Origin: UBA1275 sp038124025
Lineage (GTDB): Bacteria > Bacteroidota > Rhodothermia > Balneolales > Balneolaceae
NCBI GenBank assembly: GCA_038124025.1
Contig: JAYPBC010000002.1
Location: 62,001 to 126,000, forward strand
DNA length: 64,000 nucleotides
Reading direction: 5' to 3'
Shown here piece after piece: positions 26,097-35,006 of this stretch; within the stretch, counting starts at the first letter, position 1, and every line of letters starts with the position of its first letter. Both the position numbers and the translations under genes were made by a program. The notes beneath the pieces were generated by a model. It saw only the letters and a program-made list of their open reading frames with translations. It did not search any database and had not been told where the DNA came from.

Positions 26097-29000
26097 ATGT
26101 TCAAGAAGCTACTCTCACTAGCAATCCTGTCTAGTTTACTTACAGTCAGTGCTTTTGCTCAAAGTGGAACATTATCTGGTACGGTAACCGACGCAAGTAC
26201 AGGCGAATCACTACCGGCAGTAAATGTCGTATTAACAGAAATCATGAAAGGTGCATCTACCAATGCCGATGGGGAATACCAAATTACAGGTATTGAGCCA
26301 GGCACTTACACAGTAGAAGTTACTTATATTGGTTATTCAACAATCTCTCAAGAGGTCAGCATTTCAGCTGGGACTAACACTCTCGATTTTGAAATGGCCA
26401 CAGATATCGGTTTACTCGATGAAATCGTTGTCTCAGGGGTTGCTGATGGAACGCCAAGAAAGAAATTAACAGTATCAGTAGCCAAAGTGGATGCTGCTCA
26501 GCTAAGTAAGGTACCTGCAACATCAGTTGCTAGCTCACTTTCTGCGAAGGTATCTGGGGTTCAAATTCGGACTACGTCTGGTACTCCAGGTGGTTCTGCT
26601 GATATCCAAGTACGATCTGATAATAACCTTAGTGTAGGTTCTAACCCACTTGTTATTGTGGATGGTGTCATCATAGAAGGAGGATTAGGTGACATAAACA
26701 CAGATGACATCGAAAGTATAGAGGTCGTGAAAGGTGCTGCTGCATCTGCTCTTTATGGTTCTCGCGCTGGAAACGGTGTTGTAGTAGTTAGTACAAAACG
26801 TGGCGCAGGTCTTTCTGATGGTGACGTTAATGTAACTATACGCCAGGAAGTTGGTTTTCAGACTCTAGACAAATTCATCGACTTAGCAGAGCATCATGCC
26901 TTTGCTTTAGCTGATGACTGGGAGTCTGAAAGTAATTTCACTAAGTATGCTGGTGTTGTTTATCCTGCAGGTTATATGGGGGGTTATGATCCTAATATTG
27001 TTGGATCTAGAGTTACCGAAGATAATCAATACATGGACAACCCATTTGCAATAAACAAAAATATTCAGGAAGAATTTTTTCAAACTGGTACTAATATGAC
27101 CAACTACTTTGCTCTTGCTTCAAGAGTAGGGGGCATCAATTTATTTACAAGCTTTGAAAACAATCAGCAAGAAGGGATTATTCCTAACACTGATGGTTAC
27201 GGTAGACGTAACTTTAGAGTAAATACCGACTGGCAAGTTAATGACTGGTTAAAAGTTTCTACTTCTAACTTAGTTATTAGAACTACTTCAAACACACCTG
27301 GTGGTGGATCTGGTTTATTTTTTGACCTTGTACTAGCTGAGCCTGACAATAACTTGTATATGGATAACCCAGTTGACGGTCAAGCTTATTATTTAAGACA
27401 CAATCACTGGAGTAATGAAGAAAACCCATTATATGGTACTTCAAAGAACGACAGAGATACTTACGGTCAAAGATTCCTAGGTAATTATTCAGCAACAGCT
27501 GATGTTACTGATTGGTTAGAGTTGAAAGCTACTTACTCTATGGAGAATAATAACGAGCGTTATACATCATTATATCCTTATGATTACTGGATAATTGGTG
27601 GTAGTGACCCATACGGAATTACGTATTCTGAAGGCTCTCTATATAAGTATTCACAAGAAACACAGTCTGAGAATACACAGCTTTTTGCAACTACTAGATT
27701 CCAGTTTGGTGATCTTTTTGCAAAATTTCAGTTCAGTTACTTAAATGAAGATTATCATACTGAATGGTTCAATGCCTCCGGTAATGACTTTAAAGTATTA
27801 GGGATTCCTGGTTTTGATGCAATGGACCCTGCTGATATTACTGCTGATAACTATCAAGCTGACATTAGATCAGAAAACTATTTCGGTATCATGTCTTTAG
27901 ACTATGACGATAAGTATCTATTTGATGCGATGTACAGACTAGATTCATCATCTCTATTTGGTGAGGACAATAGAACTAATCCATACTATAGAGTATCTGC
28001 TGCATATCGTATTACTGAAGATTTTGATTTGGAAATGTTTGACGAATTAAAAGTACGTGTTGCTCAAGGAACAGCTGGTATTCGTCCATCATTTGCATGG
28101 CAGTATGAGACATTCGCTTTATCTTCTGGTAGTACTAGTAAATCTCAGTTAGGTAACAAAGAATTGAAACCTTCTGAAACAAAAGAGACTGAATTTGCAA
28201 TAAACGGTACATTCATGCAAAATTTCAGTTTTGAGTTCATTTATGCACAATCAACAACTACGGATCAATTCTTAAATGTTCCATTGTTACCCGTTACAGG
28301 TTATTCTAGTCAGTATCAAAATGCAGGTACACTAGAAGGTGAAACTTTCGAATTCAACCTACAAGCTAATCTAATCAGAACTAAAGATCTGCTTTGGGAT
28401 ATGGGTTTAACTTGGTCTAAATCTTCTCAGACCATCACTGAATTAGATGTGCCTCCATTCCAGTCTGGTCCTAGTGGTCTTTTCTACATACGAGAAGGTG
28501 AGACTTATGGTGCTATCTACGGATATGATTGGGTTACTTCTCTAGATCAAATTAGTTCAAATCAAGAAGCATATGGTGGAACCATTGCAGATTACGAAGT
28601 GAATAATCAAGGGTATGTAGTCGCAGCAGGAACTCAAGGTACTGTAGACGAAAAACCTATAAAAATGAAAGATGAGTTCGGTAACAATGCTTTTGTTAAA
28701 ATCGGTGATGGACGCCCTGACTGGACCGCTGGTCTATCTAATACTGTTAGTTGGAAAGGATTATCAGCTTATGTATTGATTGACTTTAAGCAAGGTGGAG
28801 ATGTTTACAATAGAAAAAGCCAATGGTTAACTAGAGATAGTAGAAATGGTATCATGGATGTTGCAGGATTACCTGATGCAGAAAAGAAAACTATGACCTA
28901 CTATCAAACATTCTATGATGTTAACACTAACAATAGATATTGGGTAGAAGACGGTACTTATATTAAACTAAGAGAAGTTTCTTTAAGCTACCAGTTTACC

Positions 29001-29192
29001 CCAGATAACCTTAGTTTACTAGGCGACCAAATGGAGAACATTACATTCTCTGTATTAGGTAGAAACTTATTGACAATAACAGATTACAGTGGTTACGATC
29101 CTGAAGCTGGTAGTATCAGAAATCCATTTGATTCAACTGGTCAGTATCCAAACTTCAGAAACATCGCTTTCTCTGTTAAATTTGACTTTTAA
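26097..29192 (+). CDS. SusC/RagA family TonB-linked outer membrane transporter
   Basis: Outer-membrane active transporter of 1031 residues. Signal peptide 1-21 is followed by a carboxypeptidase-regulatory-like beta-sandwich (about 24-103), a TonB-box-like DEIVVSG (108-114), a plug domain (about 118-230, with the SusC signature SSLSAKVSGVQI and ALYGSRAGNGVVVVSTKRG) and a 22-strand barrel ending in the outer-membrane C-terminal Phe (KFDF). An AGAGGT element lies 5-10 bases before the ATG. It is paired with SusD 18 bases downstream. The substrate is not evident; the neighbouring gamma-glutamyltransferase points to peptides rather than glycans. Confidence 0.95.
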   Translation: MFKKLLSLAILSSLLTVSAFAQSGTLSGTVTDASTGESLPAVNVVLTEIMKGASTNADGEYQITGIEPGTYTVEVTYIGYSTISQEVSISAGTNTLDFEMATDIGLLDEIVVSGVADGTPRKKLTVSVAKVDAAQLSKVPATSVASSLSAKVSGVQIRTTSGTPGGSADIQVRSDNNLSVGSNPLVIVDGVIIEGGLGDINTDDIESIEVVKGAAASALYGSRAGNGVVVVSTKRGAGLSDGDVNVTIRQEVGFQTLDKFIDLAEHHAFALADDWESESNFTKYAGVVYPAGYMGGYDPNIVGSRVTEDNQYMDNPFAINKNIQEEFFQTGTNMTNYFALASRVGGINLFTSFENNQQEGIIPNTDGYGRRNFRVNTDWQVNDWLKVSTSNLVIRTTSNTPGGGSGLFFDLVLAEPDNNLYMDNPVDGQAYYLRHNHWSNEENPLYGTSKNDRDTYGQRFLGNYSATADVTDWLELKATYSMENNNERYTSLYPYDYWIIGGSDPYGITYSEGSLYKYSQETQSENTQLFATTRFQFGDLFAKFQFSYLNEDYHTEWFNASGNDFKVLGIPGFDAMDPADITADNYQADIRSENYFGIMSLDYDDKYLFDAMYRLDSSSLFGEDNRTNPYYRVSAAYRITEDFDLEMFDELKVRVAQGTAGIRPSFAWQYETFALSSGSTSKSQLGNKELKPSETKETEFAINGTFMQNFSFEFIYAQSTTTDQFLNVPLLPVTGYSSQYQNAGTLEGETFEFNLQANLIRTKDLLWDMGLTWSKSSQTITELDVPPFQSGPSGLFYIREGETYGAIYGYDWVTSLDQISSNQEAYGGTIADYEVNNQGYVVAAGTQGTVDEKPIKMKDEFGNNAFVKIGDGRPDWTAGLSNTVSWKGLSAYVLIDFKQGGDVYNRKSQWLTRDSRNGIMDVAGLPDAEKKTMTYYQTFYDVNTNNRYWVEDGTYIKLREVSLSYQFTPDNLSLLGDQMENITFSVLGRNLLTITDYSGYDPEAGSIRNPFDSTGQYPNFRNIAFSVKFDF

Positions 29193-29210
29193 TAATTAAC
29201 TCAATTCATC

Positions 29211-30755
29211 ATGAAAAATATGAAAAATAGAATATTGACGATCGCAATTGCTGGTATGGTTACACTAGCCAGTTGTGCTGATCTGACTGTTGAAAACCTC
29301 AACAATCCAGATACTGAACGTGCATTATCATCTGTGTCGGATTTGACTACACTTGCTGAAGGTCTTATCAAATCATGGCACAATGGTATACATAGCTACA
29401 GTGGAATGGGTATGCCTACTGCCGTACTTGCAGATGCAGCTTCCTGTTCTTGGGGTAATGTTGGTATGCGTGAAATGGGTACTGAGCCACGTCCCGCGTT
29501 TGATAATGCACCAAACTATGGCTACAGATATTTGACCGCTACACCATTTAGCAGTATGTACTCGATTAATTCATCAGCAACTGATGTAATAAAAGCGATT
29601 AAAGACCCTAACATTGATTTTGGCGCAGATGCAGCAAGAGTTGAAGCTATTGCACGGTTTGCCCAAGGAATCTCTATGGGTTATATAGCATTAGCATTTG
29701 ATAGAGGCTACATTATTGATGAAAACTCTGAAGGCGAAGCTCTAACTAGTCCTACTTTAATCCCTTATAGTGAATTAATGGATCACGCTATAGCCAAACT
29801 AGTTGAGGCTGCTACTATTGCCGGTGCTAACTCTTTTACTATAAGTGAAGCTGTTATTAATACACCTGGTGGTCTTGATAATGCCGGATTTGCAGCTCTA
29901 GCTCATTCTTTTGCTGCTAGATTTTTAGCAAACGAAGGTAGAACTGAAGCTGAAAGAGCTGCTACTGATTGGAATGCTGTCATTACACATGTTAGTAATG
30001 GTATTACTTCTGATTTCAATATCAACAACGATCAGTGGGAAACAGGATTCTGGTATAATGAGCACTATATCTATTTAGTGTACCCTGGTTGGGCACGAGT
30101 GGATATGAGAGTTATCAATATGATGGATGATTCATATCCTTCTCATAACCCTGATGGTCTTGATTTCCCAGCGCCAGACTCTGCGCGTATCTATGATAAT
30201 GCAGATGTTGATGATAGACTATGGACGGATTATACTCACCTTTCTTCTAACAACTTTAGACCAGAGCGTGGATTATATTTCTTCTCAAGCTTCCGTTACA
30301 CACGCCATAACGAATACATCGGACCTTGGTCAGCTGTAATGCAAGAAATATCAATGTCTGAAATGCACATGTATCATGCTGAAGCATTAGCACAAACTGG
30401 TAACCTAGCCGGTGCTGCTGCTATCCTTAATGATCCTGCTGGTGCAAGGAAAGTACGTGGTGGACTACCTGATGTTGCCGCAGATGCTGCTGCTATTCAT
30501 GCTGCAATCCATCATGAAAGAATGGTTGAATCATTCCTTGACGGCGTTGGTAATGAGTGGTTTGATATGAGAGGTAGAGATATGCTTCAAAAGGGCTCTC
30601 CTCTACACTGGCCAATTCCAGCTGAAATCCTAGAAACACTAGGTGTAACAATTCCTTTCTACACTTATGGTGGCGCAAGCGAACCAGTTGGTAATGGTGG
30701 AGAAGGAACAGACTGGGCAGCAGGTACTGCTTCTGGAGCCAAAGCTTGGAGATAA
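29211..30755 (+). CDS. SusD/RagB family substrate-binding lipoprotein
   Basis: Surface lipoprotein that caps the SusC barrel and binds substrate. The lipobox LASC gives Cys22 as the lipidated residue, and the helical SusD fold is indicated by DLTVENLNNPDTERALSS, the ARFAQGISMGYIALAFDRGY TPR region and the C-terminal HHERMVESFLDGVGNEWFDMR motif. Length is 514 residues. The ATG at 29220 (MKNR) is an alternative start. An intrinsic terminator follows 20 bases after the stop. Confidence 0.93.
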   Translation: MKNMKNRILTIAIAGMVTLASCADLTVENLNNPDTERALSSVSDLTTLAEGLIKSWHNGIHSYSGMGMPTAVLADAASCSWGNVGMREMGTEPRPAFDNAPNYGYRYLTATPFSSMYSINSSATDVIKAIKDPNIDFGADAARVEAIARFAQGISMGYIALAFDRGYIIDENSEGEALTSPTLIPYSELMDHAIAKLVEAATIAGANSFTISEAVINTPGGLDNAGFAALAHSFAARFLANEGRTEAERAATDWNAVITHVSNGITSDFNINNDQWETGFWYNEHYIYLVYPGWARVDMRVINMMDDSYPSHNPDGLDFPAPDSARIYDNADVDDRLWTDYTHLSSNNFRPERGLYFFSSFRYTRHNEYIGPWSAVMQEISMSEMHMYHAEALAQTGNLAGAAAILNDPAGARKVRGGLPDVAADAAAIHAAIHHERMVESFLDGVGNEWFDMRGRDMLQKGSPLHWPIPAEILETLGVTIPFYTYGGASEPVGNGGEGTDWAAGTASGAKAWR

Positions 30756-30774
30756 TCTCTCCATTTGATTTTAA

Positions 30775-30805
30775 AAGCCTCAACTAGTGTTGGGGCTTTT
30801 TTTTT
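30775..30805 (+). terminator. Intrinsic terminator after SusD
   Basis: AAGCCTCAAC (30775-30784) pairs with GTTGGGGCTT (30789-30798) across a TAGT loop, one G-T pair, followed by T residues to 30805. It lies only 12 bases before the ATG of the gamma-glutamyltransferase gene. Confidence 0.85.
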
Positions 30806-30817
30806 GTCCATTAAATT

Positions 30818-32386
30818 ATGAAAGCCACTATGAATAAATTCATATATATATTATTAATTATACCCATTCTTTACTTTCAAAGCTGTACTAGCGAAGGTGA
30901 ATCCAATAGTGTGTTAGTAACTCCACATCCACTTGCAACAGAGGTTGGTCAAACTATATTTGAACTAGGTGGTAATGCATTTGATGTTGCAGTTGCATCT
31001 GGATTTGCCTTATCGGTTGTAGAACCTTCAATGAGTGGAATTGGAGGTCGTATGCAAGCTATATATTTCACTAACGATTCATTAGGTGGTATTGATGGAA
31101 CGACCCAAGTTCCATCTTCATATATACATGATGAGTACGAAGATGGTTATAAGTTGGTTGGCATACCCGGAGTGGTTCATGGTTTAATTACATTACATGA
31201 ATCCAGAGGTAATTTGACTCTTCAACAGTTACTTAAACCATCTATTGAATTAGCAAGAAATGGTTTTGAATTAACACAAGGGAATGTCATTAGATTAAAT
31301 ATGGCAACCTCTCACATACGAAACAATTCTAAGACTGATAAATACTATATAGGAGAATCATTATATCAAATTGGTGATACATTAATCCAAAAAGATCTTG
31401 CTAATGTATTAACAGAGATCTCTAACAATGGTATTGATGGATTCTATAGTGGTTGGGTTGCAGAAAAAATCGCAAATGATATGGAAAACCATGGTGGATT
31501 TGTCACTTTAGATGATTTACGTGATTATAAATCTGGTAATTCTGTACTGGTTAGTGGTGACTTAGATAATTATAGTATCCATAGTCTATATCTTCCTTCA
31601 TTTGGTCCTATTGTCATTCAGTTAGTACAACTACTAAGTAATTGGCCAAATAGTATTGAAAGTCCTGAAGATTATATAAATATGTTTTACCCAATTTCAC
31701 AGCATGTCTATACAAATAGCCGACAACAACAGTTTATAGCAGATTCTTTAGATAATATTATTTCTCTTGATTATAACAGTAGATTAGTAAAAACAATAAG
31801 TTCTATTTGCTGCGCCAAGAAATCTTTAACAGATAATATAGACAGTAATACAGCGCATATTTCAGTTGTTGATTCACATGATAACGTAGTTAGCTTAACC
31901 CAAACGGTCGGCCCGTTAATGGGTTCTGGTGTAATTACTGATTCATTAGGTTTTGTATACGCGACAACAATGGGTAGTTATTTGGGTATTACAGAAGCTA
32001 ATCAAAGAGCCTATTCACATATAAGTCCAACAATTATCTTTGAAAATAATTCTCCAGTAATGGTTTTGGGTGCTGCAGGTGGTAGTCGTATACCAACTTC
32101 AATTGCTCAGGTCATCTATAGGCATTTATTTATGGACGATGATTTACACTCTTCAGTAAATAAATTCAGAGTCCATCCAGATAGTGAAAAAGCTTTAATT
32201 GAATATCACAATGGAGTAGAATTCGATTTTGAACCAGATTCAATTCTTTTTAAATATGATTTGATAGATTCACCTGCTAGATTTGGGCGAGTTCAGGCTA
32301 TTTCAAGGGTAAATAAGTTAAATAAATGGATTGGTGTTTCAGATCCAGATTGGGAGGGATCTGTATTCAATTCTGATTTTAAATAA
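30818..32386 (+). CDS. Gamma-glutamyltransferase family lipoprotein
   Basis: Ntn-hydrolase of the gamma-glutamyltranspeptidase family, which cleaves gamma-glutamyl bonds such as that in glutathione. A lipobox QSC gives Cys23, so it is envelope-anchored. The large-subunit motif GGNAFDVAVASGFALSVVEP is at about 52-71. The autoprocessing/catalytic threonine is Thr345 in NTAHISVVD, and the GSGV and GAAGGSRIPT motifs follow. At 522 residues it is slightly short, and it looks more AT-rich than distant housekeeping genes, like the SusCD pair. Alternative start at 30830. It follows SusD directly behind a terminator. Loss of transferase activity cannot be judged by eye. Confidence 0.85.
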   Translation: MKATMNKFIYILLIIPILYFQSCTSEGESNSVLVTPHPLATEVGQTIFELGGNAFDVAVASGFALSVVEPSMSGIGGRMQAIYFTNDSLGGIDGTTQVPSSYIHDEYEDGYKLVGIPGVVHGLITLHESRGNLTLQQLLKPSIELARNGFELTQGNVIRLNMATSHIRNNSKTDKYYIGESLYQIGDTLIQKDLANVLTEISNNGIDGFYSGWVAEKIANDMENHGGFVTLDDLRDYKSGNSVLVSGDLDNYSIHSLYLPSFGPIVIQLVQLLSNWPNSIESPEDYINMFYPISQHVYTNSRQQQFIADSLDNIISLDYNSRLVKTISSICCAKKSLTDNIDSNTAHISVVDSHDNVVSLTQTVGPLMGSGVITDSLGFVYATTMGSYLGITEANQRAYSHISPTIIFENNSPVMVLGAAGGSRIPTSIAQVIYRHLFMDDDLHSSVNKFRVHPDSEKALIEYHNGVEFDFEPDSILFKYDLIDSPARFGRVQAISRVNKLNKWIGVSDPDWEGSVFNSDFK

Positions 32387-32419
32387 AAAAGCCACTTCAG
32401 TTATTCTGAAGTGGCTTTT
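32387..32419. terminator. Bidirectional terminator between GGT gene and tRNA
   Basis: A perfect 14-bp stem: AAAAGCCACTTCAG (32387-32400), loop TTATT, CTGAAGTGGCTTTT (32406-32419). It has T-rich tails in both directions, so it can end the plus-strand GGT transcript and the minus-strand tRNA transcript. Confidence 0.85.
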
Positions 32420-32425
32420 AGATAG

Positions 32426-32498
<73 letters not shown>

Positions 32499-32511
32499 AT
32501 TTTGAATTTTA

Positions 32512-32541
32512 AATATACGGTTTAATGTACTCCAAGGTCAA
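32512..32541 (-). promoter_or_regulatory. Predicted promoter of the initiator tRNA
   Basis: On the minus strand, TTGACC (32541-32536), an 18-base spacer and TATATT (32517-32512), extended as TATATTTA. The start point would be a few bases before the tRNA 5' end at 32498. Confidence 0.6.
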
Positions 32542-32676
32542 CTATTTTCTTTAATATTCAGTCAACATTCAATTGTCTTTAATTCACTGTAATCTCTTGA
32601 GTCCAATAATTCTATTTACTAGCTTAAGTGTACTCTACTCATCGGTTTAAACACTTTAAATAAGATATTAGTCATT

Positions 32677-34023
32677 ATGAGTCACACAAGCCTACAAGCA
32701 AGTGGTGTAAGATCAACTTTAGCTAAGCATATCTTAGCTGATGGGTACGATATGGTACTGGATTTAGAAAAGAGTCACGGTAGCTATTTAATTGATAAAG
32801 TTACCAAGAAAGAATATTTGGACTTTTTCACTTTTTTTGCTTCGAATCCACTTGGTATGAATCATCCAGCTTTGGATAATGAGGAGTTTATACACAGACT
32901 AGGGAAAGCTGCCATTAATAAACCATCCAACTCAGATATCTATACTGAGTATATGGCAGAATTCATGGAAACATTTGAGCGAGTTGGCATACCTGAATAT
33001 TTACCCCATGCTTTTTTCATTTCCGGTGGGGCGCTTGCAGTAGAAAACGCGATGAAAGTAGCCTTTGACTGGAAAGTTCAGAAAAATTTCGAACGAGGAT
33101 ATAGGGAAGAAAAAGGTCATTTGGTTCTACATTTTGAGCATGCCTTCCATGGAAGAACTGGATATACACTATCTGTTACCAACACGGTGCCTGATAAGGT
33201 TAAGTATTTTCCTAAGTTTAATTGGCCTCGAGTAACCAGTCCGGCCAATCACTACCCTGAGACCGAGGAATCAGTAGCGCATGTAGCAAAGCACGAGCAT
33301 TTAGCGATCGAACAAGCTAAACGATATTTTGAGGCTCACAAAGATGATATTGCTTGCATTCTGATTGAACCCATCCAGGCAGAGGGAGGGGATCGTCATT
33401 TTAGGCAAGAGTTTCATCAAGAATTGCGCAAACTAGCGGATACCTATGAAGCCTTACTCATTTATGATGAGGTACAGACAGGAATTGGATTGACAGGTAA
33501 GTTTTGGGCTCATGAGCATTTTGTGAAACCCGATATCATTGCATTTGGAAAAAAAGCACAGGTTTGCGGAATATTAGCTGGTAAAAGAATAGACGAAGTG
33601 GAAACTAACTGCTTCAAAGTGTCTTCTAGAATTAACTCTACCTGGGGTGGTAACCTGGTTGATATGGTACGGTTCCAACGTATACTTGAAGTCATAGAGC
33701 AGGATAAATTGGTTGAAAATGCTGCCCTTCTAGGAAAACATTTACTTGAAGGACTGCATCAATTGTCAGCAAAACATGCACACTTTACTAATCCTCGTGG
33801 GCAAGGTCTAATGTGCGCTATCGATTTACCGAACTCTCACGCTAGAGATGCTGTAGTTGCTGAGTGTATGAGTCAAGGCCTTATGATACTTGGGTGTGGT
33901 GACCAAACAATACGCTTTAGGCCGGCTCTAACGATTTCGATGTCAGAGGTAGATCTAGCCCTAGAAATACTTAGCTCCGCTTACAGTACGGCGTTAGACC
34001 GTTGCCCGGTTGCGACTGATTAA
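32677..34023 (+). CDS. lat: L-lysine 6-transaminase
   Basis: Class III PLP aminotransferase that moves the epsilon-amino group of lysine to 2-oxoglutarate, giving 2-aminoadipate semialdehyde (piperideine-6-carboxylate). The N-terminus is characteristic of LAT (KSHGSYLIDKVTKKEYLDFFTFFASNPLGMNHP region). Other motifs are FISGGALAVENAMK, FHGRTGY, the acidic IYDEVQTGIG and the PLP lysine region FGKKAQVCG with Lys292/Lys293. Length, 448 residues, is standard. It suggests lysine catabolism, or supply of aminoadipate, but no aminoadipate semialdehyde dehydrogenase is adjacent. The gene stands alone after a 178-base gap containing the tRNA promoter. Confidence 0.93.
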   Translation: MSHTSLQASGVRSTLAKHILADGYDMVLDLEKSHGSYLIDKVTKKEYLDFFTFFASNPLGMNHPALDNEEFIHRLGKAAINKPSNSDIYTEYMAEFMETFERVGIPEYLPHAFFISGGALAVENAMKVAFDWKVQKNFERGYREEKGHLVLHFEHAFHGRTGYTLSVTNTVPDKVKYFPKFNWPRVTSPANHYPETEESVAHVAKHEHLAIEQAKRYFEAHKDDIACILIEPIQAEGGDRHFRQEFHQELRKLADTYEALLIYDEVQTGIGLTGKFWAHEHFVKPDIIAFGKKAQVCGILAGKRIDEVETNCFKVSSRINSTWGGNLVDMVRFQRILEVIEQDKLVENAALLGKHLLEGLHQLSAKHAHFTNPRGQGLMCAIDLPNSHARDAVVAECMSQGLMILGCGDQTIRFRPALTISMSEVDLALEILSSAYSTALDRCPVATD

Positions 34024-34085
34024 CTTCTTAGACAGTATAATTACACCCTGTGACGAGTAGATTTATACCCTGTTAAAGAATAAAG

Positions 34086-34805
34086 CTACACGAGTTGATG
34101 GGAATTCGGTTGAATCACCATTTCATTGACTACATGCGTGGGAGGAAGTTCAAGTATATTACCCACAACCTTAGCTATCACGCTTGGGTTTAACATGGCT
34201 TCCTTTTTTACTTTCATCTGAACGTCCTCATCATCCCAAAAAGGAGTGTTCACACCTCCTAAATATAGTAGGGAAAATTGTGTTTTGGATCTTTTGTGCT
34301 CTTCTACTAGCCCTTTGATCATTCCCTGTATGGCAAATTTAGTGGCGGAATATAAAGCAGAATTCCTCATAATATACTTTCCCATAGTACCTGGAAAATA
34401 GATCATTCGAGCATGTTCGGGATTCATATGCTCTAGAAATGCTTGAGTAGCCAAAAAAGTGCCTAGGACATTGGTATTGATAACTTCGGCCGCTAAATCA
34501 GGGTTTATATCAGTCGAAGCCTGAATCACACCTTTCCCATAAGCATGAACAAGTGCATCAATTGGACCCAATTCACGCTTAATTTGAGCGGCAACCTGAG
34601 CAAGAGTGTTTGCATTGGAAACATTGACTGGGATGGCATAGGCCTCTCCACCTTTTTGATTAATTTCTCCTGCAATTTTTTCGGCTTTGGGTTGATGTCT
34701 AGAGGTGACAACTATTCTATAATTGTGGGCTTCAAACAAGTGATGTGAAATAGCTTCTCCTAATCCGCCGCTACCCCCTAGAATTACTGCAACTGGTTTT
34801 GTCAT
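34086..34805 (-). CDS. SDR family NAD(P)-dependent oxidoreductase
   Basis: Classical short-chain dehydrogenase of 239 residues. The dinucleotide-binding GGSGGLG is at 10-16, TSRH after strand 2 suggests NADP(H) preference, and the catalytic Tyr152 and Lys156 are in YSATK. The position usually held by the catalytic serine is in the FPGTMGKY segment, which has a Thr, so activity may be altered. It converges with lat. Substrate unknown. A 201-base AT-rich gap separates it from the divergent ATPase gene. Confidence 0.85.
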   Translation of the reverse strand: MTKPVAVILGGSGGLGEAISHHLFEAHNYRIVVTSRHQPKAEKIAGEINQKGGEAYAIPVNVSNANTLAQVAAQIKRELGPIDALVHAYGKGVIQASTDINPDLAAEVINTNVLGTFLATQAFLEHMNPEHARMIYFPGTMGKYIMRNSALYSATKFAIQGMIKGLVEEHKRSKTQFSLLYLGGVNTPFWDDEDVQMKVKKEAMLNPSVIAKVVGNILELPPTHVVNEMVIQPNSHQLV

Positions 34806-35006
34806 TTGTTGATACGATTAAACTGAAATTATAAAGATTGATCATGTGATATAACCAAGAATAGTTAATTGGAATTGAGCGTTCCAGTATGTGCTAATAG
34901 GGTTCAGAAGTTGCGTTAATATGTTAAATATTTCTTCTCACAAAGTGAATGATTAGCTGATACCAGTAGTTTGTTTTAATAGATACTCAACTTTCTAATT
35001 ATATAA

